DNA of 64,000 nucleotides, taken from Phascolarctos cinereus (Eukaryota > Chordata > Mammalia > Diprotodontia > Phascolarctidae). This document shows positions 45,055 through 57,269 of the stretch, piece after piece. The notes under the pieces were generated by a model. That model ran no database searches. It worked only from the letters and a program-made list of their open reading frames with translations, and was not told the DNA's origin. Position 1 is the first letter of the stretch, and every line of letters begins with the position of its first letter. The translations under genes and the position numbers were made by a program. The stretch spans positions 23,335,501 through 23,399,500 of the forward strand of contig NW_018343954.1 of NCBI RefSeq assembly GCF_002099425.1. Reading direction: 5' to 3'.

Positions 45055-45250
45055 AGAGCGAGGCTCAAGTTTCAGCTCTGCCATTTTCTACATATGTGAC
45101 AGTAGATAAGTCACATAGAATCTCAGCCACAGTTTCTTAACCTGTCAATTGGGATTATACCTATCCTAATTTTACCACAAGGCTATTAAGAAGATCATAT
45201 GGTGTAATGAATGAAAAAAGCATGTGTTTCACAAATATTATAAAGTTATA
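45055..45250 (+). repeat. MIR-type CORE-SINE
   Basis: 'gctcaagtttcagctctgcc', 'gacagtagataagtcacata' and the diverged tail to about 45245. Confidence 0.6.
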
Positions 45251-46085
45251 TAATTAGACATCATATTTACACCAAATGCTGTACAGATATGGAATACATA
45301 GGCATCATAGACCCCCCCTCTCTTTTTTTTCCAATTTCCAAACCTGTTGAATAATCAAAAGAATCATTTCTGTTTGCTGGGGCTGTTAAATCTTCTATTT
45401 TAAACCAATGATTGAGAAAGAATCTCTTATCATATAAGTGAAATGTACAAACATAGTGTTTGGCATTTTAAAAGTTCCATTTCTGTAGGTAAAACTTTTC
45501 AGAAGTTTAGTTCTCAAAAGTGGCTTGCAATTAGTTTACCCAATGTGGAGATGGATAAAAGTGATATGGTTTCATACACACTGTATTTTTAATATGTAAT
45601 TCCTCCCAAATCTTCTGAAGAATGGTCTATCAAATTGAATAGTCGATGCACTTTGAACACTTAGCTCCAAAAGGAAGATGACATTTTTTCATTAGTTTAA
45701 AATTTATATGCTACTGTATCTGTCACAATAATAATAAAATCTGACAGTGCAGATCATATGGGTTTTTCACACCGAAGAAGTAATGTGTTCTTTGGAAGAT
45801 AAAAATGACAATTTGTTCAAATCAGGGATTTAAAAATTGTAGACAAACAAGGTAGTTCCATCCCACTACATTTTGCCATTTCCAGATCATTCATTCACCA
45901 GCAACACTGATGTCATTTCAATCCTATTTATTGATTTGGTACATCAGAATAGAAATAGGTTACGATTTATTTCCCCATGTTCTGTGATATTCATAAAAAA
46001 AGCTTTATTCCTAGAAGTTTCCATCTTTGTATATGCATTTGTATTGGCTGTCACTTGGCCTTTTCTGAATAATAATATAATTCAT
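45251..46085. other. No recognised feature
   Basis: Unique-looking AT-rich sequence without repeat signatures. No credible gene. Confidence 0.4.
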
Positions 46086-46089
46086 AATA

Positions 46090-46605
46090 AGCCGACACTA
46101 TACCCCACAATCTATGCTTCATCACTTAACTCTCTCTACAATCTGTCTTCCACCTACTTTCTCAGTCATATCATATTTCTTCCCTTCTTGCACTGTCCAT
46201 TCTAGTCAAACTGATGTTTATTCAAAATTCAGATCTTCAATCTTCTGTGCTTTTAGGTAAGTGGGGATCTGTAAGATGAGTAGGCTAAACTAGATGGCAC
46301 CCGAGGCTACCTTTCAGTTCCAAATTTATGATCCTCTAAGTGGTCCCTTATGTTTAGAATGCATCCCCTCCTCACTTTAGCTAGTAAAATCTCTAATTTC
46401 CTTCAAAGATGGACTACAGGGTTACCCTTCCCATTTGTTGCTACTCTCTTCTTGAAATTCCTTTATAACTGTTTGTGTATATCTTATATCCCCACTTATT
46501 GCATGTGCACTTCTTAAGGGAGAGGATTGTTCAATGTTTGGATTTGTTTCCTCAGCACCTAGCACCCAGAGTCTGACAAATAGTAGACACTTAATTGACT
46601 ATGAT
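46090..46605 (+). mobile_element. L2 LINE 3' end with a small MIR3 scrap inside
   Basis: 46090-46260 resembles the L2 ORF2 C-terminus ('ctctctacaatctgtcttcc'). 46265-46335 is a MIR3 tail ('gtaggctaaactagatggca'). 46340-46605 is the L2 3' UTR, ending 'gacaaatagtagacacttaa'. Confidence 0.65.
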
Positions 46606-46795
46606 CAAAAAACAAACCAAAATTGAATTGCTAAACTCCCTGGAATCTTTAGCCCTAGGGAAAGTTGACTCTGTTCTCTAGGTGGGAACTATCCCCACAC
46701 AGCAAGTCTACCCGGTGTAAGTATCTCATAACTTCTTATTCAAAAGTAGAAAATGTGATTATTTAACTGGTTTTATATGCAGAGTTCGTGCTCGT

Positions 46796-46800
46796 GTGTG

Positions 46801-46838
<38 letters not shown>
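46796..46838. repeat. TG/CA microsatellite with a strand switch
   Basis: GTGTGTG is followed directly by TCACACAC..., about 18 CA units to 46838. The switch makes a short hairpin. Confidence 0.95.
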
Positions 46839-46839
<1 letters not shown>

Positions 46840-46840
<1 letters not shown>

Positions 46841-47350
46841 ATTCAACTACTGTGTATTGAAAGCTGTCCTGGGTGCTAGGGGAGATACACAATTTAGATA
46901 AGATTCAAGCCTTGCCTTCATAACAGAGCACGTTATCTAATGGAACAATGAGAAACACAAGCATTTAATTCAGGAATACCCGAATTATAGAGTTATGAAA
47001 CCAAGACAGATGTGAAGGGGAAGGCTGCTGCAGCCCAGGGACATGAAGGAAGGCTTTTTATAGGAGAAGCCATTAGTTTTGGGCTCAAAAAGACAAGTAA
47101 GGATTCCATAGCTAAGGAAGGGAGGAAGTGCTATCCAGGGATAGTCAATTATTAAGTTAGAGAAAAGTAGAGGGAATATTTGGGAGGTAGTGAGTAATCT
47201 AATATGGAATATAGAGTTCATAGAAGAAAGGCTCAAAGGCAGTATCAGATTGCAGAAAGTTTTAAATGAAGGAATTTAAAACAACAGGAGACTTCTATGG
47301 ATTTTGAGAAGAGGAATGATGTGACCATATCTAAACGAGTGGGAGACTAT
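46840..47350 (-). mobile_element. L2 LINE 3' portion
   Basis: Reversed L2 order: 'gtcctgggtgctaggggaga', 'acatgaaggaaggcttttta', 'gaggaatgatgtgaccatat'. Confidence 0.7.
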
Positions 47351-47454
47351 TTTGGGAATGGAATGAAGACACATAGACTTTTATCTGTATAAAAATAAAA
47401 TCAATTCTTTTAACCAAATTGACTGTCTATTTGCAGTGGTAGGATGGAATATGA

Positions 47455-47875
47455 TACAGTAGGAAGAGTATGGGACTTGGTGTCAGGGAGGTCAGGGTTC
47501 AAATTATGCTCCTGCTTCTTACTAGGTGTGTGACCCTAGGCAAATCCAGCTGCTTTATGCCTTGAGCAAATCCTAAAGACTCACTATCATGGCTTGTGAA
47601 ATGAGGAAGGCAGACTAGGTGTCCTCCCAGGTCTCCTCTGGTTCTAATTCTATGGTCCCGTCAATAAATCGATAAGCAAGCAACAAGAATTTATTAAGCA
47701 CTTACTATCTGCAAACAATCTGCTCAGATCACATCATCCTTTGATTTATGTAATAATTAATACAAAGTTTGCCACATTGGGAACTCTCATATTCAGAAAA
47801 CCACAGATGCTTAACATTTTCCCATAGCTAGATACTTAACTGTGGTAGAGCTATAACCACAAGAAGCTTGGGGTA
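47455..47875. repeat. MIR3 (plus), L2 terminus (minus), MIR (minus)
   Basis: 47455-47660 is a plus MIR3 ('ggttcaaattatgctcctgc', 'ggtctcctctggttctaatt'). 47680-47720 is a reversed L2 terminus ('aagaatttattaagcactta'). 47740-47870 is a worn reversed MIR. Confidence 0.6.
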
Positions 47876-48844
47876 AAGAGAGGAGAGACTTAAAAACCCC
47901 AAGCATTAAATTATAGCATTTCTTTTTACCTGTGGCCCTGGAGTTACCTCTATTCAAATCAAAAAGCAAATAGACCAGATGCTCCCTGATTCTCTTAAGC
48001 CACTTAGGGCACTATTTAGGACCCTGATGGAATAAATTATCCTGGAAGAATCAATACTGCTTCTACAAGTGCCTAACTTATTGCCAAGAAGTAGCTTATG
48101 AACTGGGAGACTGGTTTCTTAAAACTTAAGTTCTTTATGCATCAAACACATTCTTCAGTGTCTTTACCTATAAAGACCTTTTAAAATAGTCATCATTTTT
48201 TATTCTCAAAGCTACATTTCTTTGCCAAATTGTGTTTTATATGAATATCACAGAAACCTAAAGTTGTACCCTTAGGGATAGAAACTCATCCTGTCTCCAG
48301 CAAAAGAAGGATTAATCACAGATAAGTAAGGTACCAAGCAATAGCATTTTATAACATCACTAAAATTCCATTACATAAACAGAGTGCCAAGAACTTTTAG
48401 AAATAAAAAAAGAAAAGCCAACATAATCAAAGTTTGCATTAGGAATAAAACCTCCCTTCATAGTCAAAGCCTTCTGGGAAATTTTTTTTAAGGTCATTGC
48501 TCACTCGCTTCTATAGAACCTAATATTACTACAAGGAAGTTGAATCTATGCCTGCCTCCTCATTCAGTCCTCTAACTTGTATGAATGGTGGGTCTGAGAA
48601 TGCATCTCTTCTTTTCTTCCATTTTCTCTTTTTCTTGAAGTGTGGTAAACACCTTCTGTGCTTAAAGCACAAATCCTTAATTCAGATAAAATAATGTTTC
48701 CTGATTCTAAAAGCATAAACATATTTCAAGCCTATTTTAAAATTTTTATTGCAAATATCCTATATGGAGTTTCTTTTTGTCACTTTCTGAGTTTGACATA
48801 TTAACTATGCTTTTTTTTTTTGAAATAAGGAAAAGCCTGGATGG

Positions 48845-48901
<57 letters not shown>

Positions 48902-49130
48902 CAGAAGATCAGGACATATGATGTAGTGCTAAGGAAGAATGAATGTTGTGCCCCTATAACTCTCCTTTTTATTACCTTAGTAGATTAACTGTATATATAG
49001 TCCATGTTATTGGAATTATTGTGCCTTTCCAACAGCTTATAAAAAGAAGGTGTATTTCTCCATCTCTAAATGAACTCTATCCTGAACATAGCTAGAAATC
49101 TCAGTTACTATGTAATTCAAATTAACTCTA
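47876..49130. other. No gene; (TG)24 microsatellite inside
   Basis: Unique-looking AT-rich sequence. 48848-48896 is a perfect TG run of about 49 bases. Confidence 0.6.
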
Positions 49131-49215
49131 TTCAAATGTGCCAGGTACTGTGTTCAGAATTGGAGATTCAAAAATAAAATATGAAAGTCTCTGCTCTCAA
49201 GAAGCTCACATCCTC
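49131..49215 (-). repeat. L2 3' terminus fragment
   Basis: 'gccaggtactgtgttcagaa' and 'ctgctctcaagaagctcaca' are reversed L2. Confidence 0.65.
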
Positions 49216-50620
49216 CTTATAGACATGCATTAGCATGTAACTTATCAAAAACACATTTATAAATGCAATTAATGCATGCGTATAGATTAAGCAGTTATTC
49301 TCTCCCAACTCTCACGTTCAAAATTTCACATGTTCAAAAGAAAATCAAGTGAAAGGAATACTCACCACCTGCCTAGGGGCCAGGAGAGCCCTGCTCACAA
49401 AAGGGGCAAAGGAAGAAGTTTATTGTAGTTGCTTTCCATTGGACAGGGAGGCACAGGTTTCATATCCCAGGACCCAGACCCTGTCAACTATTTAGCACAT
49501 GGTGACAGTGCCCTGTATGTTGTGTGGCAAATTGGCAGATTTCTCTAAAACTATATTGCTTGTTTCCCAGAGGTAAGGTTGCTAAATAACATGTATCATC
49601 CTGCTGAGTGAAGCCTCTCACTTTCCATACTTTCCTCTTCCAAATCCTTCCTAACCAATCTATTTCTGGGCTTGGTGCAAACTTAGATGACATTGCTTGG
49701 AACCAGACTTTAAGCACTTGATAATATAAGGTAAATGGGAAAAAGCCTTCCCACTGTTGGATTAGGTTTCTAGGGAAGAGAAAGCAATGGTTTGGAAGCT
49801 TTATTTTTAGGCCCTTTATTTCATCCCTATGGTTCAAACCAGCCTTAGAGAAGGAGTAACCTACATTAGCACTAATATGCAAGCACCATCATTGCCTCAG
49901 AGACACTTGGACAATTTCTGATCATTTGTTGAAAATTGACACCATGATTTCTCTCTGTAGGGAGCAACATGACATTGCTGCCTCAATTGCATCTTGAGGA
50001 CTCTGCAGATATAGGGCTAGAGCTCTTTTGTGGAAACAGAGGGGTTTACAAAGCCATTGAGGGCTTGGGTCAAGTGTTTTAACTGAGGACATTCTGTTAA
50101 CCCCCTCCACCTCCACACGCAAACGACCTAGTATTCACACTGGCCAGGCAGGGGGGAGACACTCTCCATCCTGTAGCTTGCTGGCCAGCAGACACACACA
50201 GGGAAACTTCCCTTCATTTTTCTGTTTCAACTGAACCCTGACTTGCTAATAAAGAGACAGTCTTGTCTCCTGGGGACTGAAATTCATTCTGAAATATCCA
50301 CAATGTCAGTCTGTGTCCAAACTCAAATGTCACTGGCATCTTCCCTGGAATTTCTGACTCAGAAACTTACTAGATTAACTGTACATTCCTCTCAGGGGTC
50401 CCTCACCTCTGACACAGGTGAGCCGTCAGGGAGAAGAAATGATGCAGAAGTTGCTGTTGAAGACACAGCTTTCCCTGATCTCATGGCCTAAGTTCATCAC
50501 AACCCTTTGGGTAATTTCTGAGACTGGATCCCGAAGCTTCTTGCATGGCATGGACATGACTAAATTGCATACTTATGGTATGATCCCCACAGCTCCATTG
50601 CTAAGATGTCTGCAAGTAGA
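49216..50620. other. Unassigned; possible old LTR fossil
   Basis: GC-balanced sequence. AATAAACTTCTTCCTTTGCC on the minus strand near 49420 and CTAATAAAGAGACAGTCTTG on the plus strand near 50247 look like LTR-type polyadenylation contexts. I could not define LTR ends or a family. A 132-codon minus-strand frame at 49484-49882 has no recognisable domain. Confidence 0.3.
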
Positions 50621-50624
50621 CAGT

Positions 50625-50710
50625 CACCAAACATTTATTAAATGCCTACTATGTTCCAGACATGTGCTAAGTGCTGGAAGGGAATAAAATGCATACAAAA
50701 GGAAGAACCA
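50625..50710 (-). repeat. L2 3' terminus fragment
   Basis: 'aaacatttattaaatgccta' and 'tgctaagtgctggaaggg' are the reversed L2 end. Confidence 0.75.
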
Positions 50711-50734
50711 ATAAGGAATGCAATGTTAATTGAA

Positions 50735-50817
50735 TTTGCCATCAAAGGACCAGAAGTTCAAATCCCAGTTCAAGTAGTTGGTAAATGCTGGGCAAGTCAA
50801 TTAGCCTCTCCAAGCTT
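50735..50817 (+). repeat. CORE-SINE head fragment
   Basis: 'agaagttcaaatcccagttc' and 'tgggcaagtcaattagcctc'. Confidence 0.55.
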
Positions 50818-50970
50818 ATAAAATCACAGAATTATAGTTGGAAAGAATTTCAGTATCCATCTATACCCAAGCAAGAATCACCCCTATAACCAAACAAGCA
50901 CCCCTACTTAAAGACATCTAATGAGGGGGAACTACCTATCATCTCTTGAAGCAGTCCAATGTCCCATAGT
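50818..50970 (-). mobile_element. L3/CR1-type LINE 3' end fragment
   Basis: 'ataaaatcacagaattatag', 'ttggaaagaatttcagtatc' and 'gacatctaatgagggggaac' match the reversed L3/CR1 terminus, as at 7883-8130. Confidence 0.65.
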
Positions 50971-51849
50971 CTGAGAGGTAGGCTATATTAAAATGAGGGT
51001 CTTGGGGTACTTGGCTTGGTTCACTCAAATCTTGGCCAAAGACATCCATTTCCATATCCCCTGTCTGACAAAAGGAAGAATCAACATTTTCTCAGACCTG
51101 TCTGAGCAAACACAATGAGCAGGAATATACCCGTTAATCCAAACTGATCATTTCTCTTACTGTCTGACTAGATCTTGGCCTGGGCAAACCTTTGCCTAAG
51201 ATTTCCCACACTGGTTGGTTTCTGGATGAGGAAGTAGATAAGGAGAAAATCTTTGGTCCAATACAATAGTTATTAAATGCAAGAGAGAAATACTCATTTC
51301 TCACATTCATATAAAAGAATGTGTGCAACTATACAAGGCAGGTGTTACTTGTTCAGGATTTCCAATTTCTATTACCATGAAAGGCTAAGGAATGATGTCA
51401 AGCTTAAATATTTGATGTCCCAACTATGAGACTAGTGTGTAGCTGCCACTTACACCTTTATCTGTAGCTTAATACATTTTTTGGGGGGAATGCTTTCTGT
51501 GGGACTGTTTACAAAAATACAGACTAGTATCATATTGTCTCCTCTCTCCTTCTGGTTGAGTGAGAGAGATCCACCCTTCGCTCTTTAAGTGGCACTCATG
51601 AGATTAAAATCTAAAAGCTGGAAAAATTCTGAGAATAATATTCTTACATAAATTAAAAGAGAAACCTTTCAAAAGTCCACTGGGAGCATTCTTCAGTATT
51701 TTGCTGAGCTTAATTCTGCCCTTTTGATTGCAGGAGGGGTAGTTATACCCAGCCATCACTAGCTATCCCTCAGTTACCATGATCATCAAATATTTTATTA
51801 CAGCCAAGAAAAGTCTTTTTGAAATCATGAAGCTTATAAGAGCAATATA
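50971..51849. other. No recognised feature
   Basis: Unassigned. Confidence 0.35.
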
Positions 51850-51985
51850 ATTCAATTCAATGGTTATTTGTTGAGCACCTACTATGTGTTGAACATTTTG
51901 TTAGTCTCTGAGCATACAAAGACAAAAATGAAGCTTGCCTTGCCATCAAGGAGTTCAAGGAGTTCAGACATTGCTAGGGAAATAT
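51850..51985 (-). repeat. L2 3' terminus
   Basis: 'ttatttgttgagcacctact' and 'gccttgccatcaaggagttc'. Confidence 0.8.
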
Positions 51986-52395
51986 AAGAAATAAAAATAA
52001 AAATTATATACTAAGAAATACAAAGTAATTATACAAGGTACAGAGTGTTAACAACTAGAGAGCATTGGAAAGGCCTAGTATAAGATGCTATATTTATATA
52101 GCTTAGGTACATAAAGATAAATCATGTACAACCTTGTATTTCATTTTTCTCTTACCTCTTCTCTCCAGGCAAGACAGAAACCTGGCTCCTGACTGGGAAC
52201 CAGTCCCTTCTGGGAGCCTCTCCTTGGGAGGGACACACCTACACCTCTCAAGAATTAGTTGCTATAGGTTGGGCAGTCCCATGTGCTTGGGACTGCCTAT
52301 TTTCCTTCTTTGCATAGCTTGATTTGGAGTATGGTCTATTGGTGCCCAGGGTCACTTGAGAGGTTTTCATCTTTGCTTATCTATGGGAATATCAA
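51986..52395. other. No recognised feature
   Basis: Unassigned. Confidence 0.35.
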
Positions 52396-52399
52396 CAAT

Positions 52400-52600
52400 G
52401 ATACTACTATTAATAAATTTATGTTATGTGCCATTTTAAGGTTTACAAATGACACTTTCTTAACATCTATGGAAGGTAGGGAATTTCAGTATGAATATCC
52501 CCATTCTATGAATGAGGCTCAGAGAAAGTAAATCATTTGAGCACAGTTATGGGATTTGGGACTTGAACTTAGACCTTCTGATGCCAAGGTTAACTCTCTT
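52400..52600 (-). repeat. MIR-type CORE-SINE
   Basis: 'gtgccattttaaggtttaca', 'ccattctatgaatgaggctc' and 'gatttgggacttgaacttag'. Confidence 0.65.
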
Positions 52601-53089
52601 TTTCTCTGAAAATAGAGAAGCCCATGAATTAGGTGGCAGTCCTTGATGTCACAGGAGGAATATTGTCTTGAAAGATATCATTTTTGCTGGCATTTCTCTC
52701 TCCATCTTCTAACTAGAGGACTTGGCCCTTCTGCAGAATCTAGACCAATCACCTGGCTGGATCCTGGTTCCATCTCACCTCTAGAAACTATAGAATCCCA
52801 TAACTGAGGGTCAAAATAAAGAGAAGACACCATCAGAATGTCCTGCTTCTAGATATGGGTGTATGTTTTAGCAGAGACCAAGCCAAAAAGGACTGAGTGG
52901 ACATGGATCAGTAGTGACAGGCACTCTGTAACTTACTGAAACTTAGCAGGTTGTCTATATTAGGTCTTGAGCAAGCAAAAACCTGGTATTATGGAAAGCA
53001 ACACATGCTTAGAACAAGAAAAACTGAGTTGAGTGCTAGCTTCTTCTACCTACTAGCCATGTGAGCTCATCTCTCCTTTCCTCTCCCCA
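52601..53089. other. No recognised feature
   Basis: Unassigned. Confidence 0.35.
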
Positions 53090-53695
53090 TATGGGGCATC
53101 ATGCCCTTACCTGAGGGTACTCTGCCCAAAGGAAGGTAAATTTCAATGACTGAAAGCTATCTTGATATCTTGAGGTTTTACTAGCTGCATTTCTTTCTTA
53201 AAAACCATGCCTTAAACCCAATTCATTCTGACTCTCATTGACTGGAAAATAATAGGTCCCTGCCAAAGCACCACTTAATGGTTATTTTTTGGTCCCTCTT
53301 GGTTCAAAGTAAACAGTAACTCTTTCTCTTTTGGCCAGCAACCCTGAGGGTCTTCTCCTTCCAGTTTGATTTTTTTTTAATTAAAGGGGCTAACCCTTGA
53401 CTCGCTTAAAGAGGCCTATTCACTGAATAGGCATTGCCTCATTCAAAGTGAGAACCTGAAAAGACCTTGGCTTAAAAAGGCCAAGGTCTCCCACTGCATC
53501 CAGGGCCATCTCAAGTCATCTTGATGATATCTGGCCACTGGACGCAGAAGACTCTGGAGGAGAAGGTGAGGCTGGTAACTTTGCATAGCCCTCCCTCAAT
53601 TAAATCCGATTCACTTGCAAATCACGGAATCATTTTCCTGATGTCAACGGTCATCTTTGAGAACAAAGACAAAACCACATAAGATGGGGCATTGG
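53090..53695. repeat. Unnamed dispersed repeat 'B', copy 2 (long)
   Basis: The right part (53480-53695: 'ccactgcatccagggccatc', 'agccctccctcaattaaatc', 'tgatgtcaacggtcatcttt') is the reverse complement of 36396-36635. The left part ('ttacctgagggtactctgcc', 'aaagaggcctattcactgaa', 'gaaaagaccttggcttaaaa') appears continuous with it, giving about 0.6 kb. I have a general memory of such sequence in marsupial genomes but no family name. Confidence 0.6.
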
Positions 53696-53839
53696 AGTTT
53701 TACTTTAAAGGAAGTCAGAAATTCTACAAAGTGAAGAAATAGTATATTCTACACATAGGGAACTATTTATGTAAAGGCATAAAGATGGAAGGTGAACTAA
53801 TACAGGATAACTATTACAACATACACATTAACATACAAC

Positions 53840-54010
53840 GTAGGATCATAGATTTAGAGCTAGAAACAAACTAAGAGGTCATCTTCTGCAACCTGCTCAT
53901 TTTATAGATGAGGAATTCAAAGCTCAGAGAGATCAACCAATATGCACAAAGTTACACAGGCAGTAAGGGGTAGATGTGGGAGTTGAATCCACAATCTCTT
54001 ATTCCAGAGA
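53840..54010 (-). repeat. MIR3-type SINE
   Basis: 'aggatcatagatttagagct', 'cattttatagatgaggaatt' and 'agttacacaggcagtaaggg'. Confidence 0.8.
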
Positions 54011-55495
54011 AAGCAGTCTTCACTGAGAGAGAGAATTTATCTGGAAATGAAAGAAATGTTAAAGATGGATGTGGGCTGGGGAAGAAGAGGGAAGTCTTGG
54101 TAGAAAGAGAAATCTGAAAAGAAAACAAAATCAGAGGAATAAACTTAAATAGAGAGGGTAAAATGAATAAAAGAATTAGTATTCATGGATTAACAGTTTA
54201 ACATTGGAATAAGCAAGATGTTGTTTGACAGGCAAAAAGACCAAAGAGCAGGAAGAAAATACTGCATAATTAGAAGGAAACTGTATCTGAGCAATATAGG
54301 TTACCAGATTTTAATAGTTTTCAACTTAAGTAGCAGCCGCCACCACTCCCTAGAATCAAAGCAATTTATCATCCGTGAACAACTGTCAACAAGAACCTCC
54401 TCTGGGATAACACAAGGCTGTGTTTTTACCTGGGCCGGGATTTAGTCTAAAAGTATTGAATTTACCCGGATGGCAGAGAGTCGCTAAACTTAGTACCAAG
54501 GGAAAAGACTCATCTTATTAGTAGTGATGCAATCTAGGCTATTGTAACCTGCCATTCTCAGGATAAGAAGAATTAGAGAGGAATGCAGAGCAGGGGTTCC
54601 AGACAGATGGTAATTTGGCAGAGGAACTTCAATACAGTGGACCCGATTTGGCCCAGAGCCTTTTGGGAGCTATAAGATGTCACCATGGGACTTCACAAAC
54701 ACAAAAGGGGAAAAAAATGAAAAAGTTTAAAAAAATTAATAAAATGAAATAAAAACACTACACAAACCCAGACTGTAGGTATAATCCCACTGACAGCACG
54801 TGGAGTGAAATATCATAAATATGTAATGAAAAACATCATGGAAGCATATAATAGGTGTGTAGACCTTCACAGGTGGAGAAGAATGTTCACATTTTGGAGC
54901 AATAAAATTCCATACAGTCTAGGGCATGCTGAAGGATTTGGAATGGGGCATATGCAATTGTGTGAAGGGATTCTGCTTGATGAAAAATGTGTGAGTTTCA
55001 TAAAAGCATAATGGGCTTCTCATATTCATGGACAGACTCTAACAAAAAAATGAATAGGTTTGCACGTATGTGCTGAAGAAAGATAGGAGAAAACCATTGT
55101 AATTTCCATTCCTGAAAAGCAGTTACAGAGATGGTGTGCCTTCATCAGATACAACCCCAATTTCTATCTGATAGCTGATGAGTTTTGCTGTACCTTCTGG
55201 GAGTCATATGGTTTCTCTAAGTATGAACTTCAGGATTCTAGGAGGAAGAATGTCTGCTGAGAGAATTTAGCAACAAAACCTAACTCATCTGCTAAACTTT
55301 TTACATGTGATAGCTGGAGATATGGCAAGGTTGCTTCTGCACTTATGTTCATAGAGTTTAAGAAATTGTGTTTTATACACTGTAACTGGGCTATATGAAT
55401 ATGAATCATCACTATTAAACTAATGATCTTTTACAATTATATACACTTTACAGGTATAAAGCACTTTTGCATCCATTTTATTTCTTGATTTGATC
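54011..55495. other. No recognised feature
   Basis: About 1.5 kb with no nameable repeat and no credible gene. Confidence 0.4.
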
Positions 55496-55499
55496 CTTT

Positions 55500-55740
55500 C
55501 TTCATAAGGGATAAAAAAATGTCTTGAAGCCAGGAAGACCTGGGTTCAAGTCTTTCCTCTAAGATATACTAGCTAGTCACACTCTGGGCAAATCACTTAA
55601 TATACCAGTGTCCCAGGCAACTCTCTAAGACCATAAATTGCAGAGAAAGTGAAGACCAGCATTGGGAAGGTTTCCTTTCTTGGGAGCTCCTCATACCAAT
55701 GAAATTATAACTTTGTTTAGGTCCTGTCCCTATCCTTTCC
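55500..55740 (+). repeat. tRNA-headed SINE with a distinct tail
   Basis: Head 'gccaggaagacctgggttca' and 'tctgggcaaatcacttaata' are of the usual type. The tail ('gtcccaggcaactctctaag', 'gaccagcattgggaaggttt', 'ataccaatgaaattataact') differs from both MAR1 and MIR. The same tail is seen in part at 8268-8335. Confidence 0.6.
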
Positions 55741-55884
55741 TTATGAAGTAGGCAGAGTTTATGTGCTATGATTTGAGCTAAGTTTTGAATAGACATTGCA
55801 TCCCCATCTCTAGCCAAAAATATCTCCCACTAATCCCCTCCAACCTACAGTCCACATATAGCGTATCTGGCTTTTCCTCTAATC

Positions 55885-56100
55885 GATTAAGTGCTTAACA
55901 ACCAATATCTCATTTGATTCTCACAATAACCCTGGGAGGTAGAGGCTATTATTATTATTCCATTATACATTTGAAGAAATTAAGGCAAAGGTTAGGTGAC
56001 TTGCCCAGGATCACATACCTAGTGAATGTCTGCAGCCACATTTAAACTGAAGTCTTCCTGACTCCAGCACCCTCTCCACTGCACCACCTTGGTGCCTAAA
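55885..56100 (-). repeat. MIR-type CORE-SINE
   Basis: 'tctcatttgattctcacaat', 'aataaccctgggaggtagag', 'gtgacttgcccaggatcaca' and 'tgcaccaccttggtgcc'. Confidence 0.82.
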
Positions 56101-56119
56101 AAGAGCGAAAGGTCTAGGG

Positions 56120-56311
56120 CAACGGTCCTCAAGCTGTTGGCTCTCAATACCCCTTAATACTCTTAAAAGTAAGTGAGGGTACCCCCCTTCTCCAGTGTTT
56201 TTGTTTGTGTGAGCTATAATTATCAATATTAACTATATTATAAATTAAAATATTGTATCATTATTCTCAAGGACCCTCAGGGGTGTCCACACTATATTTT
56301 CAGATCTGCTG
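56120..56311. mobile_element. hAT-like non-autonomous DNA transposon
   Basis: The left end CAACGGTCCTCAAGCTGTTG and the reversed right end CAGCAGATCTGAAAATATAG are diverged forms of the CAGCGGTTCTCAAA-type hAT terminus. The interior has 'gtgagctataattatcaata' and 'aaggaccctcaggggtgtcc'. GTCTAGGG (56112-56119) and GTCTTGAG (56312-56319) match at 6 of 8, consistent with an old 8-bp duplication. Confidence 0.6.
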
Positions 56312-56539
56312 GTCTTGAGAATGGAAACTTACTCATGCAATGTTGCCTAAAAGAGGGCCTCACTGAAGGGTTCTAGACCCTGGAGCCAAGTGTGTGATCA
56401 TGAGGTCAGAGGAGGGTATCAAAATCACCCTCTGTGCCTCTGATGGAGGCTCTGCTTGGAGCCCTGAATACCAAAACCTCCATTTATGGAGGGAGGTCAC
56501 CTGACTGAACTATTCTGAGATTCCCTAGACTCACCCCCA
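56312..56539. other. No recognised feature
   Basis: Unassigned, GC-balanced. Confidence 0.35.
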
Positions 56540-56697
56540 ACCCCCTCACCCACCTTTTCTGTGTTGTCTTCCCCATTAGATTGTAAGCTCTTTGAAGTCA
56601 GGGACTGTTTTTCTTCTTTTCTTGTTTCTATCCCCAGTATCTAGTACAATCCTGCAACACATAGTAGGTGCTTAATAAATGTTTATTGATTGATTAA
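56540..56697 (+). repeat. L2 3' terminus
   Basis: 'ccccattagattgtaagctc', 'tgaagtcagggactgttttt' and 'acatagtaggtgcttaataa'. Confidence 0.88.
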
Positions 56698-56889
56698 ACT
56701 AGCAAAAGGAGCACTACTAAAGAAACTGAATGAACAACAAAGACTTATTTCATCTGCTTCACGATTCTGCCCAAGACCACAGGTAGGTTAATATAGTACC
56801 CCCAAAGTTTATCTATAACAGTGTTTCCTTTTAGTTTGAGATGAATTACATAAATAAGCGACATAAATCCATGCAATAGGTAATAAGTG

Positions 56890-57145
56890 GAAAGGGAACA
56901 CACATTTATTAAGTACTTACTATGTTCTAGGTACTGTGCTATGTACTTTACATAAGTTATCTCATTTGACCCTCAAAACAACTCTGCTATTTTGGTCTTC
57001 ATTTACACTGGAAGAAACTGAGGCAGGCAAAGATTAAGTGACTTGCCCAGAGTTCCATAGGTAATAAGATCTGAGCCTAGATTTGAACTCAGGTCTTCTT
57101 GACTACAGTCCCAAAGCTCTATCCACTGGGCTACCTTTACCAAAG
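56890..57145 (-). repeat. MIR-type CORE-SINE, full length
   Basis: 'tttattaagtacttactatg', 'agttatctcatttgaccctc', 'gaagaaactgaggcaggcaa' and 'tgacttgcccagagttccat'. Confidence 0.85.
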
Positions 57146-57269
57146 TGAAGTCTACCTTCAACTGCAACTGACTTAAAACAATGCCCTTTGCCCCCTTTGC
57201 ATTCTCGTTTTCTAAGAAAAACAAAACTTCTCTGTGATAGAAGAACCTTGATGTAATGAAAGGGCTATT

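Noticed and set aside
49484-49882. 132-codon open frame on the minus strand
   Set aside because: No domain, no homologue I recognise, no supporting exon structure.
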